Assembly (NCBI GenBank): GCA_045106825.1
Contig: JBGCFH010000036.1
Coordinates: 1-64,000, forward strand
Reading direction: 5' to 3'
DNA length: 64,000 nt
DNA from: CAWVWD01 sp045106825
GTDB taxonomy: Bacteria > Bacteroidota > Bacteroidia > Chitinophagales > Saprospiraceae
A program made the translations under genes and the position numbers. The notes below the pieces were generated by a model. It was given only the letters and a program-made list of their open reading frames with translations, ran no database searches and was not told where the DNA came from. This document shows positions 43,929 through 54,106 of this stretch, piece by piece; positions within the stretch are counted from its first letter, which is position 1; every line of letters begins with the position of its first letter.

Positions 43929-46900
43929 TTATCGTAAGATAACCATTTTTCCAAAGCCACCTTTAAAGTAATCATTTGTTCCAGTATTGAATAATTCATA
44001 ATTTTCTTCTGTCGCTGATTTCAAATTGACACGATACAAATACACACCATTTGCTAAGCGATTTCCAAAGTCATCTGTTCCATCCCAAGTATATTCAGTA
44101 CGATTCAATCCGACACGAATATCGCCTAACTCTTCTTTAGTAATTGTACGAATAACTTTACCCGAAACTGTAAATATTTGAATATTCATCGCTTCTGGTA
44201 TTTCTGCACCTGTCAATGTAAATACAAACTGTGTCGAAGTGCTAAATGGATTTGGATAGTTTAATACATTCGAAATCATTGCTTTCGTAATGACTTCAAA
44301 GTCAATTTTGTATTCATTTGCACCAGATTGATTATTCGTAGCATCTTTTGCTTTTACTTGTAATTGATATGTTCCATCTTCCATAAACTCTGGTAAAAAC
44401 TCGATTTCAGCACGATTTTTATTTTCTAAATCATTATTATCAGCAGGACGGAAAATCACCGTTTGATTATCTACATAATAACGAGTTGAGACACCAGAAG
44501 GCGAAACTATATACAGTTCAAAAGTAGACGTATCATCTAATGCAATAAAAGGATTCTCATCTTCTAAAGCAATCAAAATATTCGGTTTAGAAGAAATAAT
44601 ATCGCCACTCATTATATGGACACCGTCAAAAGTTACATCTAAAATCGGAGCTGTATTATCTTTCTCAATATAAAAACTTGCTACACCAACATTGTTAAAT
44701 TTATACATTTCAGGCTGATCATTATCTGGATTCACTTCAATATTCACTAAGTGATTTCCAGAACGATTTCGAGTATCTAAATTTAATTTTGCTACGATAG
44801 AAGAATCACCTAAAAGTGCTTCATTTCTTGTAAGAATATTCACTTCTTCATTTACAGCATTTGTAATTGTATATTTTACAAGAAGACTATCCATCGCTGT
44901 GTTTGAGATATTTTCCACACCAATTTCAAACTTAAACTCATCACCTTGTTCAATTGTATCAGCATGAAACACTAAGTAATCTTGTGGATTTAATGCAGCA
45001 TCTGGCAACGGTTGATAGAATACTCTCCAATAATCTAACTGTGCAGGTGTCAAACTCGTTTCATCTTTTACATTGTATCGCAACTTCAAATACGGAAATA
45101 TATTTGGATTTACAAAATCTAAAGATATATCATACAATGTTGTATTTGTCATCAAAACAGAATCTACACCATCAACAGTTACACCGATTATATCTAATGA
45201 AATCGTATCTTCTGTAGGATTAAAGTCGCTGACTTGCCATTTTACATCTCCCCAAAATTTTGCTGGGCCTATTGGTGTCGAAGTGATTGAGCCTTGGGTT
45301 TGTTTACCTGTAAGAATAGTTGTAGCTTGGATGATTTCAGTTACTGTATTTGCATGGACTTCACGTTGCCCTTCCCAGTTTGAGTTTCCTTTTTGGAAAA
45401 TAAATATATAAGGTGTTTCATTTGTTGCTAAATTACGAATTTGTGTTGCTCCTTCGTCTTCTAATACTTGAAAGATATTTGTACCAAGTGTTAATGAATC
45501 TGCAGCCCATTGATTTGCATGATAACTTGAATTTGTTTTTTGAGTTGTAAATACAACAACATAATCATTTTCAGGTATATTATTTTGAAGAAAATTAATA
45601 GCTTCTTGTCTTTCTGTAATATCATCCATTCCTTTTATATAAACAGCGTTAGGATTTTGCCAACAATTGTATTGTCCACCTGTTCCATTGATATTACTAT
45701 AAATATGTTTATCCTTATCAAACCCTAAAATCCAAAAAGTTGCATGGTCGGAATAAGCATTAGAAGGACAAGGCCAATAATTTACAAAACGAAATCCATC
45801 AATATATAGTGCTATTTCAGCCCAATTTAAGATACCTACAGCTCCATTAATTACTTTAAACTCGGAAGTTGTATTTCCAAAAATATTTGTATAGGAAGTC
45901 GAGTCCATATCTATATCATTCTGTATTGCGTTAGTTTTCTGATAAAAATGTGATTGATTCCATCCCTCCAAACTTTCTGAGATATAAATAAATGAACTAT
46001 ACTGCCAATCAAAACCATTCCCACTTGTCAATATACTATCCATACTAATTCGCCAATAGTAAACAGTTGAATCTTGTAGTGTAATTATTGGTTGCCAAGT
46101 AATTAAACCACCATTGCTTTCTTTTTGTGTCGTTAATTTTATTGGACTATCAAAAGTATTCGTAGTATCAATCTCTATATAATATTGAATATTGTCCGTT
46201 AAAATATTAGAAGTCGAGGCTTTTAGAGTAATTGTAGGTTCATTGATAATGCTATATTCATAAGGATAAATTGGTTTAGCACTATTAGAAATAATAGAAA
46301 AAGGAATAATTGTCGTATTATTTGATTCAGCATTTGACGGAGATTCTACAACCTCATTATCCACATCAACTGTAATGTGTAACTCATTTGTTCCTATAAC
46401 TTCTTTATTTTCTAATAACAACCAAGTCGTATACGTTTCCTCAAAATCCGGTGATTTTACTTGTATCGTTTTCAGTTCGACTTTTGTTCCATTTGGATAT
46501 TGTTGTTCAATTAAAATATGAATAGAATCTTCTACTGCATACCCGATATTAGCAACTACTAAATCTAACTGAAAACTATCTAATTGAACATTGACAAACT
46601 TAGGATTAATTGTTGTTTTTTCTTTATTAACAATATAATCAACACCTTCTTGCGGATAAATTTTCATAGCAGGATCACCATGTAAGAAAATGTTATGTTT
46701 CACTAATCTTCCCCAAAATCCACTCAAAGGATACTCCTCAATCGTTGATTTCATTACTTTTCCTATGGTTTGTCCATAATTATCATCTCCTAAGTTTTTA
46801 TACAAAACTCTTCCGTATTGATTCAAATCACTTAAACTTGTCGTTGCAGTCGAACCAATAAAACCGATTGCACCTCGATTCTCCACAAAGACATAAGTTT

Positions 46901-48938
46901 CACTTAATGTAGAAGGAGATTCTAACAAGCGATTAGTGTTACATCCCATTGCATAAATCATTGGGTATTTCCCTTTATTATTATACTGATTCGGATCACC
47001 AATATCAAAGTCCAATGTATTCGGTGCAGAGTGACCAAAAAATGTTATCCATGCTAAACCCTCATTAATCCGTCGTGTTACATCATCTGAGTTAGCCGAT
47101 TGAATAACATTCGTTGAGTTTTTATAATACCCTAAAACACTTGCACCTAATTGACTTTGCTTAATTGTATCTTCCATATCAACTAAACGACCTTTTATAA
47201 AATCCTGAATATCCGGATCGCCTCCGCCTAAATGCAAAAAACTCTTTTGCCAAGCTCTATCTTCAATCGTTTGAGGTGCTGTTTGGTAAGCTAATTCGAC
47301 TTCTTTTATTTTATCCAAATAGGTACTTAACATATCAGGTGTATAAGCCGCAATTCGTCCAACAGCTAAAACAGGTTCATCTGTATTGGGTTTTGCTGCT
47401 AATAGATTATCAGAAGACGGATAACCAAATGAAGGCACTAATTCATAATTCTCAAAATCAGCGTTTCCATTTCGATATTTACCATAATAAACCCCTTTTC
47501 CAATAATAAATAAATATTCGGAACTCCAATGTTTTGCGGCCCATTGTACAAAATTTCGGATAGCCTGTTCATGTCTATCAATACCATAACCAAACTGTTC
47601 ATAAACTTGGTCAATATCAACAATAATTGGTGTATGATTTCCACCTAAAGTACTTGCTCGATAATTTGCATAATCTTGAACATGATTAAACCCTGTTCCA
47701 TCATCAAATAATTTAGAATGAGTCAAAAGAATATAATTTCCGCCTTGATTTTGTTGAAAAGGCATAAATTGTACCGATTCTATACTTGATATTTTATAAG
47801 CGTTATCAGCAACCAGAATGAATTGACGTGATTGAGTAGAAGCAGGAACGGCAACTACTATTCTGTTGTTCGCAATTTGTGTATTAATCCTTGTTCCATT
47901 TGTTAAATCATATAAAATAGGAGGATTTGTCCCATAAGTAAAATTCTGAATTTCAAAATATTGCCTTTGCCATGAAGAATCCATCTCAAATGAAACCCAA
48001 TTCACATTTGAAAATTTAAATACACGAGGATATTTAGCCTTAATAAAAGCAATACGATATTTATCGTCAGCAGAAGCATTGCCAATGATTCGTACAGGAG
48101 AACTACCGCTGGTCGCACTCATTGGTACTGAAATATGATAATTTTTAACTGCCCAATTTGAAAAGGTGTCATTTACATACGTAATATTATTAATCTGTAT
48201 TTCTGTTTGATGATTTCCTGATTGTGCTAATAATTGCACTTCAAATTCTGCATTAGGAACATTAGTTGAATAACGATTTGATAAACCTACATTATTACTT
48301 TGATTCGCACTATAAGTATTTTTTGTATAACCTTCTCCAAGATCATACTTCGCACTAACGTGACCCGAACCTCCTCTATCAATTCCTACACTCAAACGTT
48401 CATTCCATTCTCTTGTTTTCGTAAACCAACAATAAATTTCTTTTGGAGGAAGATTCGTTAAGTCATTTGGGATTTCATTGATAATCAAAGGATTTACCGT
48501 ATTCACATTATATGTTAAATAATAAACCGATGTATCTGTGTATAAACTGTATTCTCTGTTCACCTGATAAGTAGGATCATCATATAAAAACTTATCTACT
48601 TCGCCTCTGTTCTTTTCTCCATAAAAAGTTAAAAAATCGTTCGATGTTAAAGTATTTATTTCACTAACATAAAATGAAATAGGTTTCCCATTTTTCAATA
48701 ATTGTAGATTTTGCCCTTGCGGAATAGCTGTTCCACTAAAAACACCAGCATTATTCAAGGCATTATAATCTAAGCGATACATACCATCTTCAGCAACTTT
48801 AATCTTGAAATATGCTTGGTTATAGTTAATCCATTCATTTCCATAAAGCGTGTCATTTCCAGTAATCATTTGAGCATTCATCTTAGGAACAAACCAAACA
48901 ATTATTCCAAAAAACAAAAGGAGTATTTTATTATTCAT
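43929..48938 (-). CDS. porU2: Type IX secretion sortase-like protein PorU2
   Basis: This 1669-residue protein has a signal peptide (about 1-22, ending NAQ). The C25 gingipain-like catalytic domain contains His 636 (FFGHSAP) and Cys 666 (AMGCNTNR) as the expected dyad, in the region of about 400-720. Large beta domains follow, and the end (LNYPNPFSTSTQFVFTL, then WDGTDDFGNRLANGVYLYRV) is a FlgD-like C-terminal Ig domain. PorU cleaves the sorting domain of T9SS cargo; the larger PorU2 form is named in Bacteroidota genomes but I do not know its exact role. No other T9SS core gene is in the window. Confidence 0.85.
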   Translation of the reverse strand: MNNKILLLFFGIIVWFVPKMNAQMITGNDTLYGNEWINYNQAYFKIKVAEDGMYRLDYNALNNAGVFSGTAIPQGQNLQLLKNGKPISFYVSEINTLTSNDFLTFYGEKNRGEVDKFLYDDPTYQVNREYSLYTDTSVYYLTYNVNTVNPLIINEIPNDLTNLPPKEIYCWFTKTREWNERLSVGIDRGGSGHVSAKYDLGEGYTKNTYSANQSNNVGLSNRYSTNVPNAEFEVQLLAQSGNHQTEIQINNITYVNDTFSNWAVKNYHISVPMSATSGSSPVRIIGNASADDKYRIAFIKAKYPRVFKFSNVNWVSFEMDSSWQRQYFEIQNFTYGTNPPILYDLTNGTRINTQIANNRIVVAVPASTQSRQFILVADNAYKISSIESVQFMPFQQNQGGNYILLTHSKLFDDGTGFNHVQDYANYRASTLGGNHTPIIVDIDQVYEQFGYGIDRHEQAIRNFVQWAAKHWSSEYLFIIGKGVYYGKYRNGNADFENYELVPSFGYPSSDNLLAAKPNTDEPVLAVGRIAAYTPDMLSTYLDKIKEVELAYQTAPQTIEDRAWQKSFLHLGGGDPDIQDFIKGRLVDMEDTIKQSQLGASVLGYYKNSTNVIQSANSDDVTRRINEGLAWITFFGHSAPNTLDFDIGDPNQYNNKGKYPMIYAMGCNTNRLLESPSTLSETYVFVENRGAIGFIGSTATTSLSDLNQYGRVLYKNLGDDNYGQTIGKVMKSTIEEYPLSGFWGRLVKHNIFLHGDPAMKIYPQEGVDYIVNKEKTTINPKFVNVQLDSFQLDLVVANIGYAVEDSIHILIEQQYPNGTKVELKTIQVKSPDFEETYTTWLLLENKEVIGTNELHITVDVDNEVVESPSNAESNNTTIIPFSIISNSAKPIYPYEYSIINEPTITLKASTSNILTDNIQYYIEIDTTNTFDSPIKLTTQKESNGGLITWQPIITLQDSTVYYWRISMDSILTSGNGFDWQYSSFIYISESLEGWNQSHFYQKTNAIQNDIDMDSTSYTNIFGNTTSEFKVINGAVGILNWAEIALYIDGFRFVNYWPCPSNAYSDHATFWILGFDKDKHIYSNINGTGGQYNCWQNPNAVYIKGMDDITERQEAINFLQNNIPENDYVVVFTTQKTNSSYHANQWAADSLTLGTNIFQVLEDEGATQIRNLATNETPYIFIFQKGNSNWEGQREVHANTVTEIIQATTILTGKQTQGSITSTPIGPAKFWGDVKWQVSDFNPTEDTISLDIIGVTVDGVDSVLMTNTTLYDISLDFVNPNIFPYLKLRYNVKDETSLTPAQLDYWRVFYQPLPDAALNPQDYLVFHADTIEQGDEFKFEIGVENISNTAMDSLLVKYTITNAVNEEVNILTRNEALLGDSSIVAKLNLDTRNRSGNHLVNIEVNPDNDQPEMYKFNNVGVASFYIEKDNTAPILDVTFDGVHIMSGDIISSKPNILIALEDENPFIALDDTSTFELYIVSPSGVSTRYYVDNQTVIFRPADNNDLENKNRAEIEFLPEFMEDGTYQLQVKAKDATNNQSGANEYKIDFEVITKAMISNVLNYPNPFSTSTQFVFTLTGAEIPEAMNIQIFTVSGKVIRTITKEELGDIRVGLNRTEYTWDGTDDFGNRLANGVYLYRVNLKSATEENYELFNTGTNDYFKGGFGKMVILR

Positions 48939-49073
48939 AACTTTGCGTTGATGATTATAAAATAAAATTGTGTAAAACTTTTTGACAGAATTAATAGGAC
49001 TTTTATTAACTCTTCCAAAAAATTATTTTCTACATAACCTTATTTTCATTTTAGTTTTTTTTTGAAGTTTGAA

Positions 49074-49081
49074 CAAAAATA
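49074..49081 (-). promoter_or_regulatory. Candidate -7 element for porU2
   Basis: Reads TATTTTTG on the minus strand, 136 bases upstream of the porU2 start. The nearest TTTG is only 14 bases further away, so it is weak. Confidence 0.3.
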
Positions 49082-49162
49082 ATAAAGTCTTTTCACAAAT
49101 TATTTATCATATTTGATATTTAACGATATTGTTTACAACAACTACATAATGTTTCTTTTATT

Positions 49163-50002
49163 ATGAATGTCGAAGAGTACATTATTGAACCTCCTAAAAA
49201 GGTCTCTATCAAATGGGAAGAACTCTGGCGTTATCGAGAGTTATTCTACTTTTTTACTTGGCGAGATATTAAGATAAAATACAAGCAAACAATTTTAGGT
49301 TTCCTTTGGGCAATTTTACAACCCTTAGCAATGATGACTGTTTTTGTGTTGTTTTTTGCTAAAGGCTTGAAGGTATCAACCGATAATATTCCTGCTCCAA
49401 TATTTTATTTTGTAGGCTTAATGTTTTGGAATTTATTTAGTTCAGGGTTGAATAGCTCTGCAAATAGTATGGTAGCAAATGCTGATATTATTAAAAAAAT
49501 CTACTTTCCACGATTAATAATTCCATTTTCAGGTGTTTTGGTCGCATTATTTGATTTTTTAATGACCTTACTCCCTTTTATTGTTTTAATGATTTATTAT
49601 TTAATAACAACAGATTTTGTAATCACCCTTGATATCTTATACCTACTTCCTCTTGCCTTACTACTAACTTTAACAACAACAGTAGGTTTAGGTTGTACGA
49701 TTGCAGCATGGAATGTAAAATATCGAGATTTTCGTTATATTGTTCCATTTATGATACAATTTTTATTATTCATAACACCCGTAATTTATCCTGTTACGAT
49801 GTTCGATAATATTCCTTATTTAAAATATATTTTAGCTTTAAATCCAATGACTGGTGTCATGTTAATGGCACGAAATGGCTTTTCCATGGATAGTTTACCG
49901 ATTGATTTAATCGGAATCAGTATATTTGTATCTATTTTTTTATTAATAATTGGTCTTTACATCTTTCGAAGGATGGAGGCTTATTTTGCTGATATTGCTT
50001 GA
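49163..50002 (+). CDS. wzm: ABC-2 permease for polysaccharide export (Wzm-type)
   Basis: This 279-residue membrane protein of the ABC-2 type has an amphipathic N-terminal segment (LWRYRELFYFFTWRDIKIKYKQTILGFLW, the hallmark of O-antigen exporters) and about six membrane spans. With the Wzt ATPase at 51181 it would export a lipid-linked polysaccharide across the inner membrane. It leads the plus-strand glycan operon. Confidence 0.92.
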   Translation: MNVEEYIIEPPKKVSIKWEELWRYRELFYFFTWRDIKIKYKQTILGFLWAILQPLAMMTVFVLFFAKGLKVSTDNIPAPIFYFVGLMFWNLFSSGLNSSANSMVANADIIKKIYFPRLIIPFSGVLVALFDFLMTLLPFIVLMIYYLITTDFVITLDILYLLPLALLLTLTTTVGLGCTIAAWNVKYRDFRYIVPFMIQFLLFITPVIYPVTMFDNIPYLKYILALNPMTGVMLMARNGFSMDSLPIDLIGISIFVSIFLLIIGLYIFRRMEAYFADIA

Positions 50003-50182
50003 TACAAAGATAAGAACAGCCTGAAAAATTTTCTAAAAACAATTCACATCAGATTATTATTGTAAAACTTGAATTTATCAAAGATTCTTTATTAGATTAC
50101 TCTTATTAGAATCAACCTATAGGAGGCAACTGAAAGTAAATAATATTTGAAGATAATTTTGGTTGTTTGACAATTTTTGCGA

Positions 50183-50245
50183 GTAGCGACTGTCTTTAGC
50201 TGCCATCTTTTGAAATTGTTTACGGCAGTTAAAGACAGCCGCTAC
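50183..50245. repeat. Inverted repeat between wzm and sulfotransferase genes
   Basis: The 22-base arms at 50183-50204 and 50224-50245 pair with two mismatches: GTAGCGACTGTCTTTAGC/TGCC and GGCAG/TTAAAGACAGCCGCTAC. The loop is 19 bases. It resembles a REP-type element and has no T tail. Confidence 0.8.
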
Positions 50246-50285
50246 GTGAAACAATAATTTTTGCTAATATAGGAATTTCAACAAT

Positions 50286-51224
50286 ATGAATAAAAAGAAA
50301 ATAATTTACATATTAGGTGTAGAAAGGAGTGGTTCTACCCTATTAAACATAATCTTAGGGAATGATGACCATATAGCAAGTTTTGGAGAATTACAGTACT
50401 TTCCTGAAGCTGTTCTAAAAAATCATATGGCATATCAAGATGTCAATATTAAAGAATCCATATTTTGGTCAAATATTATTAATGAATTTGAAGTAAAATT
50501 TGGAACAGATATATTTTTGGAGTACCAAAACCTTAGAATAAAATATGAAAGATGGCGTAGTATTCCTATGTTATTATTACACAAACTTTTAAAGAAAAAA
50601 ACTCTTTTTTCATATTGGGAATATAACGATTTTTTAATCGACCAGTTACAAAAACGAACAAATAAAGAATACGTTTGTGACTCCTCAAAAAACTATCCTC
50701 GCTATTTGGCATTATTACTATCTAATCAATATAAATTTTATCCTATCTTAATTATTCGTTCTGTTTATGGATATGTTTGGTCTAAAAAGAAACATTCAAT
50801 AAATAATGGAAATAGCGACAAAAAACAAAATTTATTTAAGTCTATTATTTTTTGGAATAGTGATAACCTACTTTTTTTAATTATAAGATTATTTAATATT
50901 AAAAAAATCCCCATAGTTAAGTATGAAGATTTTGCAACTACTCCTGAAAATACACTCAATAGACTTGAGCAAGTTTTTAATTTAAACCTAAAGTCTGTAA
51001 AAAAACATATAAAAGAAAAAAATATATTTACTATAAAAAATACAATAGCGGGAAATTACAGTTTAAGATTAAAAAATAAAATTTCAATAAAATTAGATAA
51101 TTCTTGGAAAGTTAATTTAACACTAAAGGAAATAATAACAATATCGATATTATCATTCTTTCTATTAAAAATCATAAATTATGAAACCTATTTTAAACGT
51201 CCAAAATCTTTGGAAACAATATAA
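50286..51224 (+). CDS. Sulfotransferase family protein
   Basis: This 312-residue protein has the 5'-phosphosulfate loop GVERSGSTLL (12-21) and a 3'-phosphate motif region FYPILIIRSVYGYVWSKKKHS. It would transfer sulfate from PAPS to a sugar. It sits between the permease and ATPase of the exporter, overlaps the wzt start by 44 bp and has very low G+C (one line has 10 of 60 G+C), which suggests it was inserted into the exporter operon. Confidence 0.8.
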   Translation: MNKKKIIYILGVERSGSTLLNIILGNDDHIASFGELQYFPEAVLKNHMAYQDVNIKESIFWSNIINEFEVKFGTDIFLEYQNLRIKYERWRSIPMLLLHKLLKKKTLFSYWEYNDFLIDQLQKRTNKEYVCDSSKNYPRYLALLLSNQYKFYPILIIRSVYGYVWSKKKHSINNGNSDKKQNLFKSIIFWNSDNLLFLIIRLFNIKKIPIVKYEDFATTPENTLNRLEQVFNLNLKSVKKHIKEKNIFTIKNTIAGNYSLRLKNKISIKLDNSWKVNLTLKEIITISILSFFLLKIINYETYFKRPKSLETI

Positions 51225-52401
51225 AATCGGTGGGCAACAGGTATCTTACTTGAGTTTACGAGAACGATTATTACAGCCTTTTCAACGACAACAAACAAAT
51301 ACTTTTTGGGCTTTGCAAGGTCTTAACTTCGATGTTTATGAAGGGGAATGTATTGGAATCATTGGTAGAAATGGAGCAGGAAAATCAACTCTTTTAAAGG
51401 TTTTATCTCAAATTACACCGCCGACAAAAGGCTGCATCAAAGCAAGAGGAAGAGTTGCAAGTTTGTTAGAAGTCGGTACAGGTTTTCATCCCGAGCTGAC
51501 AGGTAGAGAAAACGTCTATTTAAACGGCTCTATTTTGGGTTTAAAACGAGCAGAAATTAAGGCTAAATTTGACGAAATCATTGATTTTAGTGGTATTGAA
51601 AAGTTCTTAGATACACCCTTAAAACATTATTCAAGTGGAATGCGTTTGCGATTAGCTTTTTCGGTTGCAGCACATTTAGAACCTGAAATATTGTTAATTG
51701 ATGAGGTTTTGGCGGTAGGTGATGCAGAGTTTCAGAAGAAGTGTTTGGGGAAGATGGATGAGGTGAGTAAGAGTGGACGGACGGTGATTTTTGTGAGTCA
51801 TAATTTGGGGGCAGTTCGACAGTTGTGTAGTAGGGGGATTTTGCTAAATAATGGCAGTATTATAACCGACGCTAATATTGATAATGTTATTAACAAATAC
51901 TTAGGAAGTTATAACCAAACTTATCCTTCAATAAAAGATAGAAAAGATAGAAAAGGTAGTCTTCAAACAATCATTACAGAAATTGAATTATTAGAGCAAG
52001 GAGAAAAAGTATATAACAACTCTATAACAGCAGGAAATGAGTTGACGATTATAATAACTTATAAAAGTTTTAGGAAAGACTATAAACAATTAAATAATTT
52101 ACATATAGGAATTGCTATTTTCAATCAGTCAAACCAGTTTGTTTCTGTATTAAACAACAAAATGTCAAATTTTTCACTAACAAATCGCCCTTTAGACGGT
52201 AAGGTTTATTGTAAAATTGAGAAACTTCCACTCATGGGAGGAAATTTTTCTTGTAGGGTATCTCTGGAAGTTAATAATAGTCTATGTGACTACATCGAAG
52301 ATGCATTCTATATAAATGTATTAGAAGGGGATTATTATTTATCAAAAAACCCAAACGTACAAAGTCGACAAGGAGTATACATCAATCAATCATGGTATTA
52401 A
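51181..52401 (+). CDS. wzt: ABC ATPase for polysaccharide export (Wzt-type)
   Basis: This 406-residue protein is the partner of the permease at 49163. ATPase domain: Walker A GRNGAGKST (62-70), signature YSSGMRLRLAFS (about 157-168), Walker B ILLIDEVLAVGD and H-loop FVSHN. The C-terminal ~160 residues form a Wzt-C beta domain that typically reads the glycan terminus. Base composition changes sharply near 51845: lines 51721 and 51781 hold 29 and 27 G+C of 60, the next two hold 16 each. The C-terminal domain may have been exchanged. Confidence 0.92.
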   Translation: MKPILNVQNLWKQYKIGGQQVSYLSLRERLLQPFQRQQTNTFWALQGLNFDVYEGECIGIIGRNGAGKSTLLKVLSQITPPTKGCIKARGRVASLLEVGTGFHPELTGRENVYLNGSILGLKRAEIKAKFDEIIDFSGIEKFLDTPLKHYSSGMRLRLAFSVAAHLEPEILLIDEVLAVGDAEFQKKCLGKMDEVSKSGRTVIFVSHNLGAVRQLCSRGILLNNGSIITDANIDNVINKYLGSYNQTYPSIKDRKDRKGSLQTIITEIELLEQGEKVYNNSITAGNELTIIITYKSFRKDYKQLNNLHIGIAIFNQSNQFVSVLNNKMSNFSLTNRPLDGKVYCKIEKLPLMGGNFSCRVSLEVNNSLCDYIEDAFYINVLEGDYYLSKNPNVQSRQGVYINQSWY

Positions 52402-53222
52402 AAAAAAACAAGCTTCCTTCTTTCTTTATAATTGGAGCACAAAAATGCGGTACAACCTATCTAAATAATCTATTAGGTAGTTCTCCATTTATTTATAGTC
52501 CCCCAAAAAAAGAAATTGATTTTTTCTCAAGTAATTTACTTTATACAAAAGGGATTTCTTTTTATAAAAAAAGTTTTAACTGTCCTCTCTATACTCTAAA
52601 AACCTTTGAGGCATGTCCAAACTATATGTATTATGAAAAGGCTATTAAACGCATCTATAAATTTAACCCCAATTCCAAATTAATAATCATCATCAAAAAC
52701 CCTGTCGAACGATTTATTTCAGCATGGAATATGTACTATCTATTTTTTGTAACAAATGACGACAACAAATGGTATTCAAAAACTAATGTTATGAAAAACT
52801 ATTTTGGAATCATGCCCTCTCCTCACAATCTAAATGGTATTTCTTTTTTAAAGAAGTCAATATTTCCTTCTTTAGACGAGGTGATAGAACAAGAAATAAG
52901 CGATTTTAAGAAAAATAAACTTCTCTTGGAACCAGGATTTCTTACAAGAGGGCTTTATATTGAACAAATTAAAAACATATTAAAATACTTCAACAACGAA
53001 CAACTTTTAGTTATAAACAACAATCAGATTAATTCTTCTCTGCCTCAAATCAAATCTTTTTTAGGCATAGTACACTACCCTTTTTTCACTAAAAAAGTAA
53101 ATGGGTTTATTGGAACTTACAAAAATGAAATACCAATATCGAAGTTAGAACAACTACATCATTTTTATGAACCCTATAATCAGGAATTATATCACTTCTT
53201 AAAAAAAGACTTAAAATGGTAA
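52392..53222 (+). CDS. Sulfotransferase domain protein (heparan-type)
   Basis: This 276-residue protein overlaps wzt by 10 bp. It has the PAPS 5' loop IIGAQKCGTTYLNNLL (about 13-28), PPKKEIDFFSS, and the 3' site LIIIIKNPVERFISAWNMYY. This motif set is that of heparan/N-sulfotransferase-like enzymes (Sulfotransfer_1). With the enzyme at 50286 there are two sulfotransferases in one operon, which points to a sulfated surface glycan. Confidence 0.85.
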   Translation: MVLKKNKLPSFFIIGAQKCGTTYLNNLLGSSPFIYSPPKKEIDFFSSNLLYTKGISFYKKSFNCPLYTLKTFEACPNYMYYEKAIKRIYKFNPNSKLIIIIKNPVERFISAWNMYYLFFVTNDDNKWYSKTNVMKNYFGIMPSPHNLNGISFLKKSIFPSLDEVIEQEISDFKKNKLLLEPGFLTRGLYIEQIKNILKYFNNEQLLVINNNQINSSLPQIKSFLGIVHYPFFTKKVNGFIGTYKNEIPISKLEQLHHFYEPYNQELYHFLKKDLKW

Positions 53223-54106
53223 AATCACCTTTAACCAAAGGAACAGTAACCTTAATAAAAAAAATACCAGTATCCTTTATAATAGAGGGATATTTAAAAA
53301 CTTTCGGACTTGATACAAGTAAGTATTTTGATTCAACAGATTATTTGAGTTTATATCGCTGCGATGATACAGGATATGAATTTTACCATCCTTTTGAGAT
53401 TGCAGGTGATGAAAATTTTTATGATTTTTTTCAAGAAAAATATGATTGGTATTATCAAAAAGATAAGTGGGAATATGAGCAAGCATTAAAAATCGTAAAC
53501 TTTAAAGGAGCAAAGGTATTAGAAATCGGTTGTGGAAATGGTTATTTTTTAAAAAAAGCACTCAACAAAAGTGCGAAAATAGCAGAAGGCTTAGAATTTA
53601 ATAGTCATGCTGTTCGTTATTGCCAATCCGAAGGTTTAAACGTTTCTAACAAAAACTTATCTGAAATGCCAAAAGGAAACTTTTACGATATTATTTGTTC
53701 TTTTCAAGTTTTGGAACATATTGCTGAGGTGAATACCTTTTTCAAAAAAACAAGTAGCATTTTAAAGAAAAATGGTAAACTAATTATTGCTGTTCCGAAT
53801 AATGCCTCAGTTCTTTTTCGCAATCAAAATGATTTAAACTTTATTAATCAACTACATACAGAAAATTGTCTGTTAAATATGCCTCCACATCATTTAGGAA
53901 GATGGCACTATCAGGTCTTCAAAAACATAGAAGTATTTTTCTCCCTCAAACTAATAAATGTTGCCTACGAACCAATATGGAATGACAGGTTACACTACTT
54001 ATCATTATTAAATAAAGAGGATAATATTATACAAAAAATAAATTTTAAATTATTTAGACCTTTTATAAAAGGGCATTCAATATTGGTTATCTTAAAAAAA
54101 ATCTAA
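53216..54106 (+). CDS. Class I SAM-dependent methyltransferase
   Basis: This 296-residue protein overlaps the preceding gene by 7 bp. Motif I is VLEIGCGNGYFLKKA (about 101-115), an acidic residue follows in AEGLEFNSHAV, and the post-I region has FYDIICSFQVLEHI, typical of Methyltransf_11/23 enzymes. It probably methylates a glycan or a lipid-linked intermediate; the acceptor is unknown. Confidence 0.88.
   Translation: MVKSPLTKGTVTLIKKIPVSFIIEGYLKTFGLDTSKYFDSTDYLSLYRCDDTGYEFYHPFEIAGDENFYDFFQEKYDWYYQKDKWEYEQALKIVNFKGAKVLEIGCGNGYFLKKALNKSAKIAEGLEFNSHAVRYCQSEGLNVSNKNLSEMPKGNFYDIICSFQVLEHIAEVNTFFKKTSSILKKNGKLIIAVPNNASVLFRNQNDLNFINQLHTENCLLNMPPHHLGRWHYQVFKNIEVFFSLKLINVAYEPIWNDRLHYLSLLNKEDNIIQKINFKLFRPFIKGHSILVILKKI

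Noticed and set aside
45073..45411. 112-codon plus-strand frame inside porU2
   Set aside because: Antisense to a well-supported coding region with full domains.
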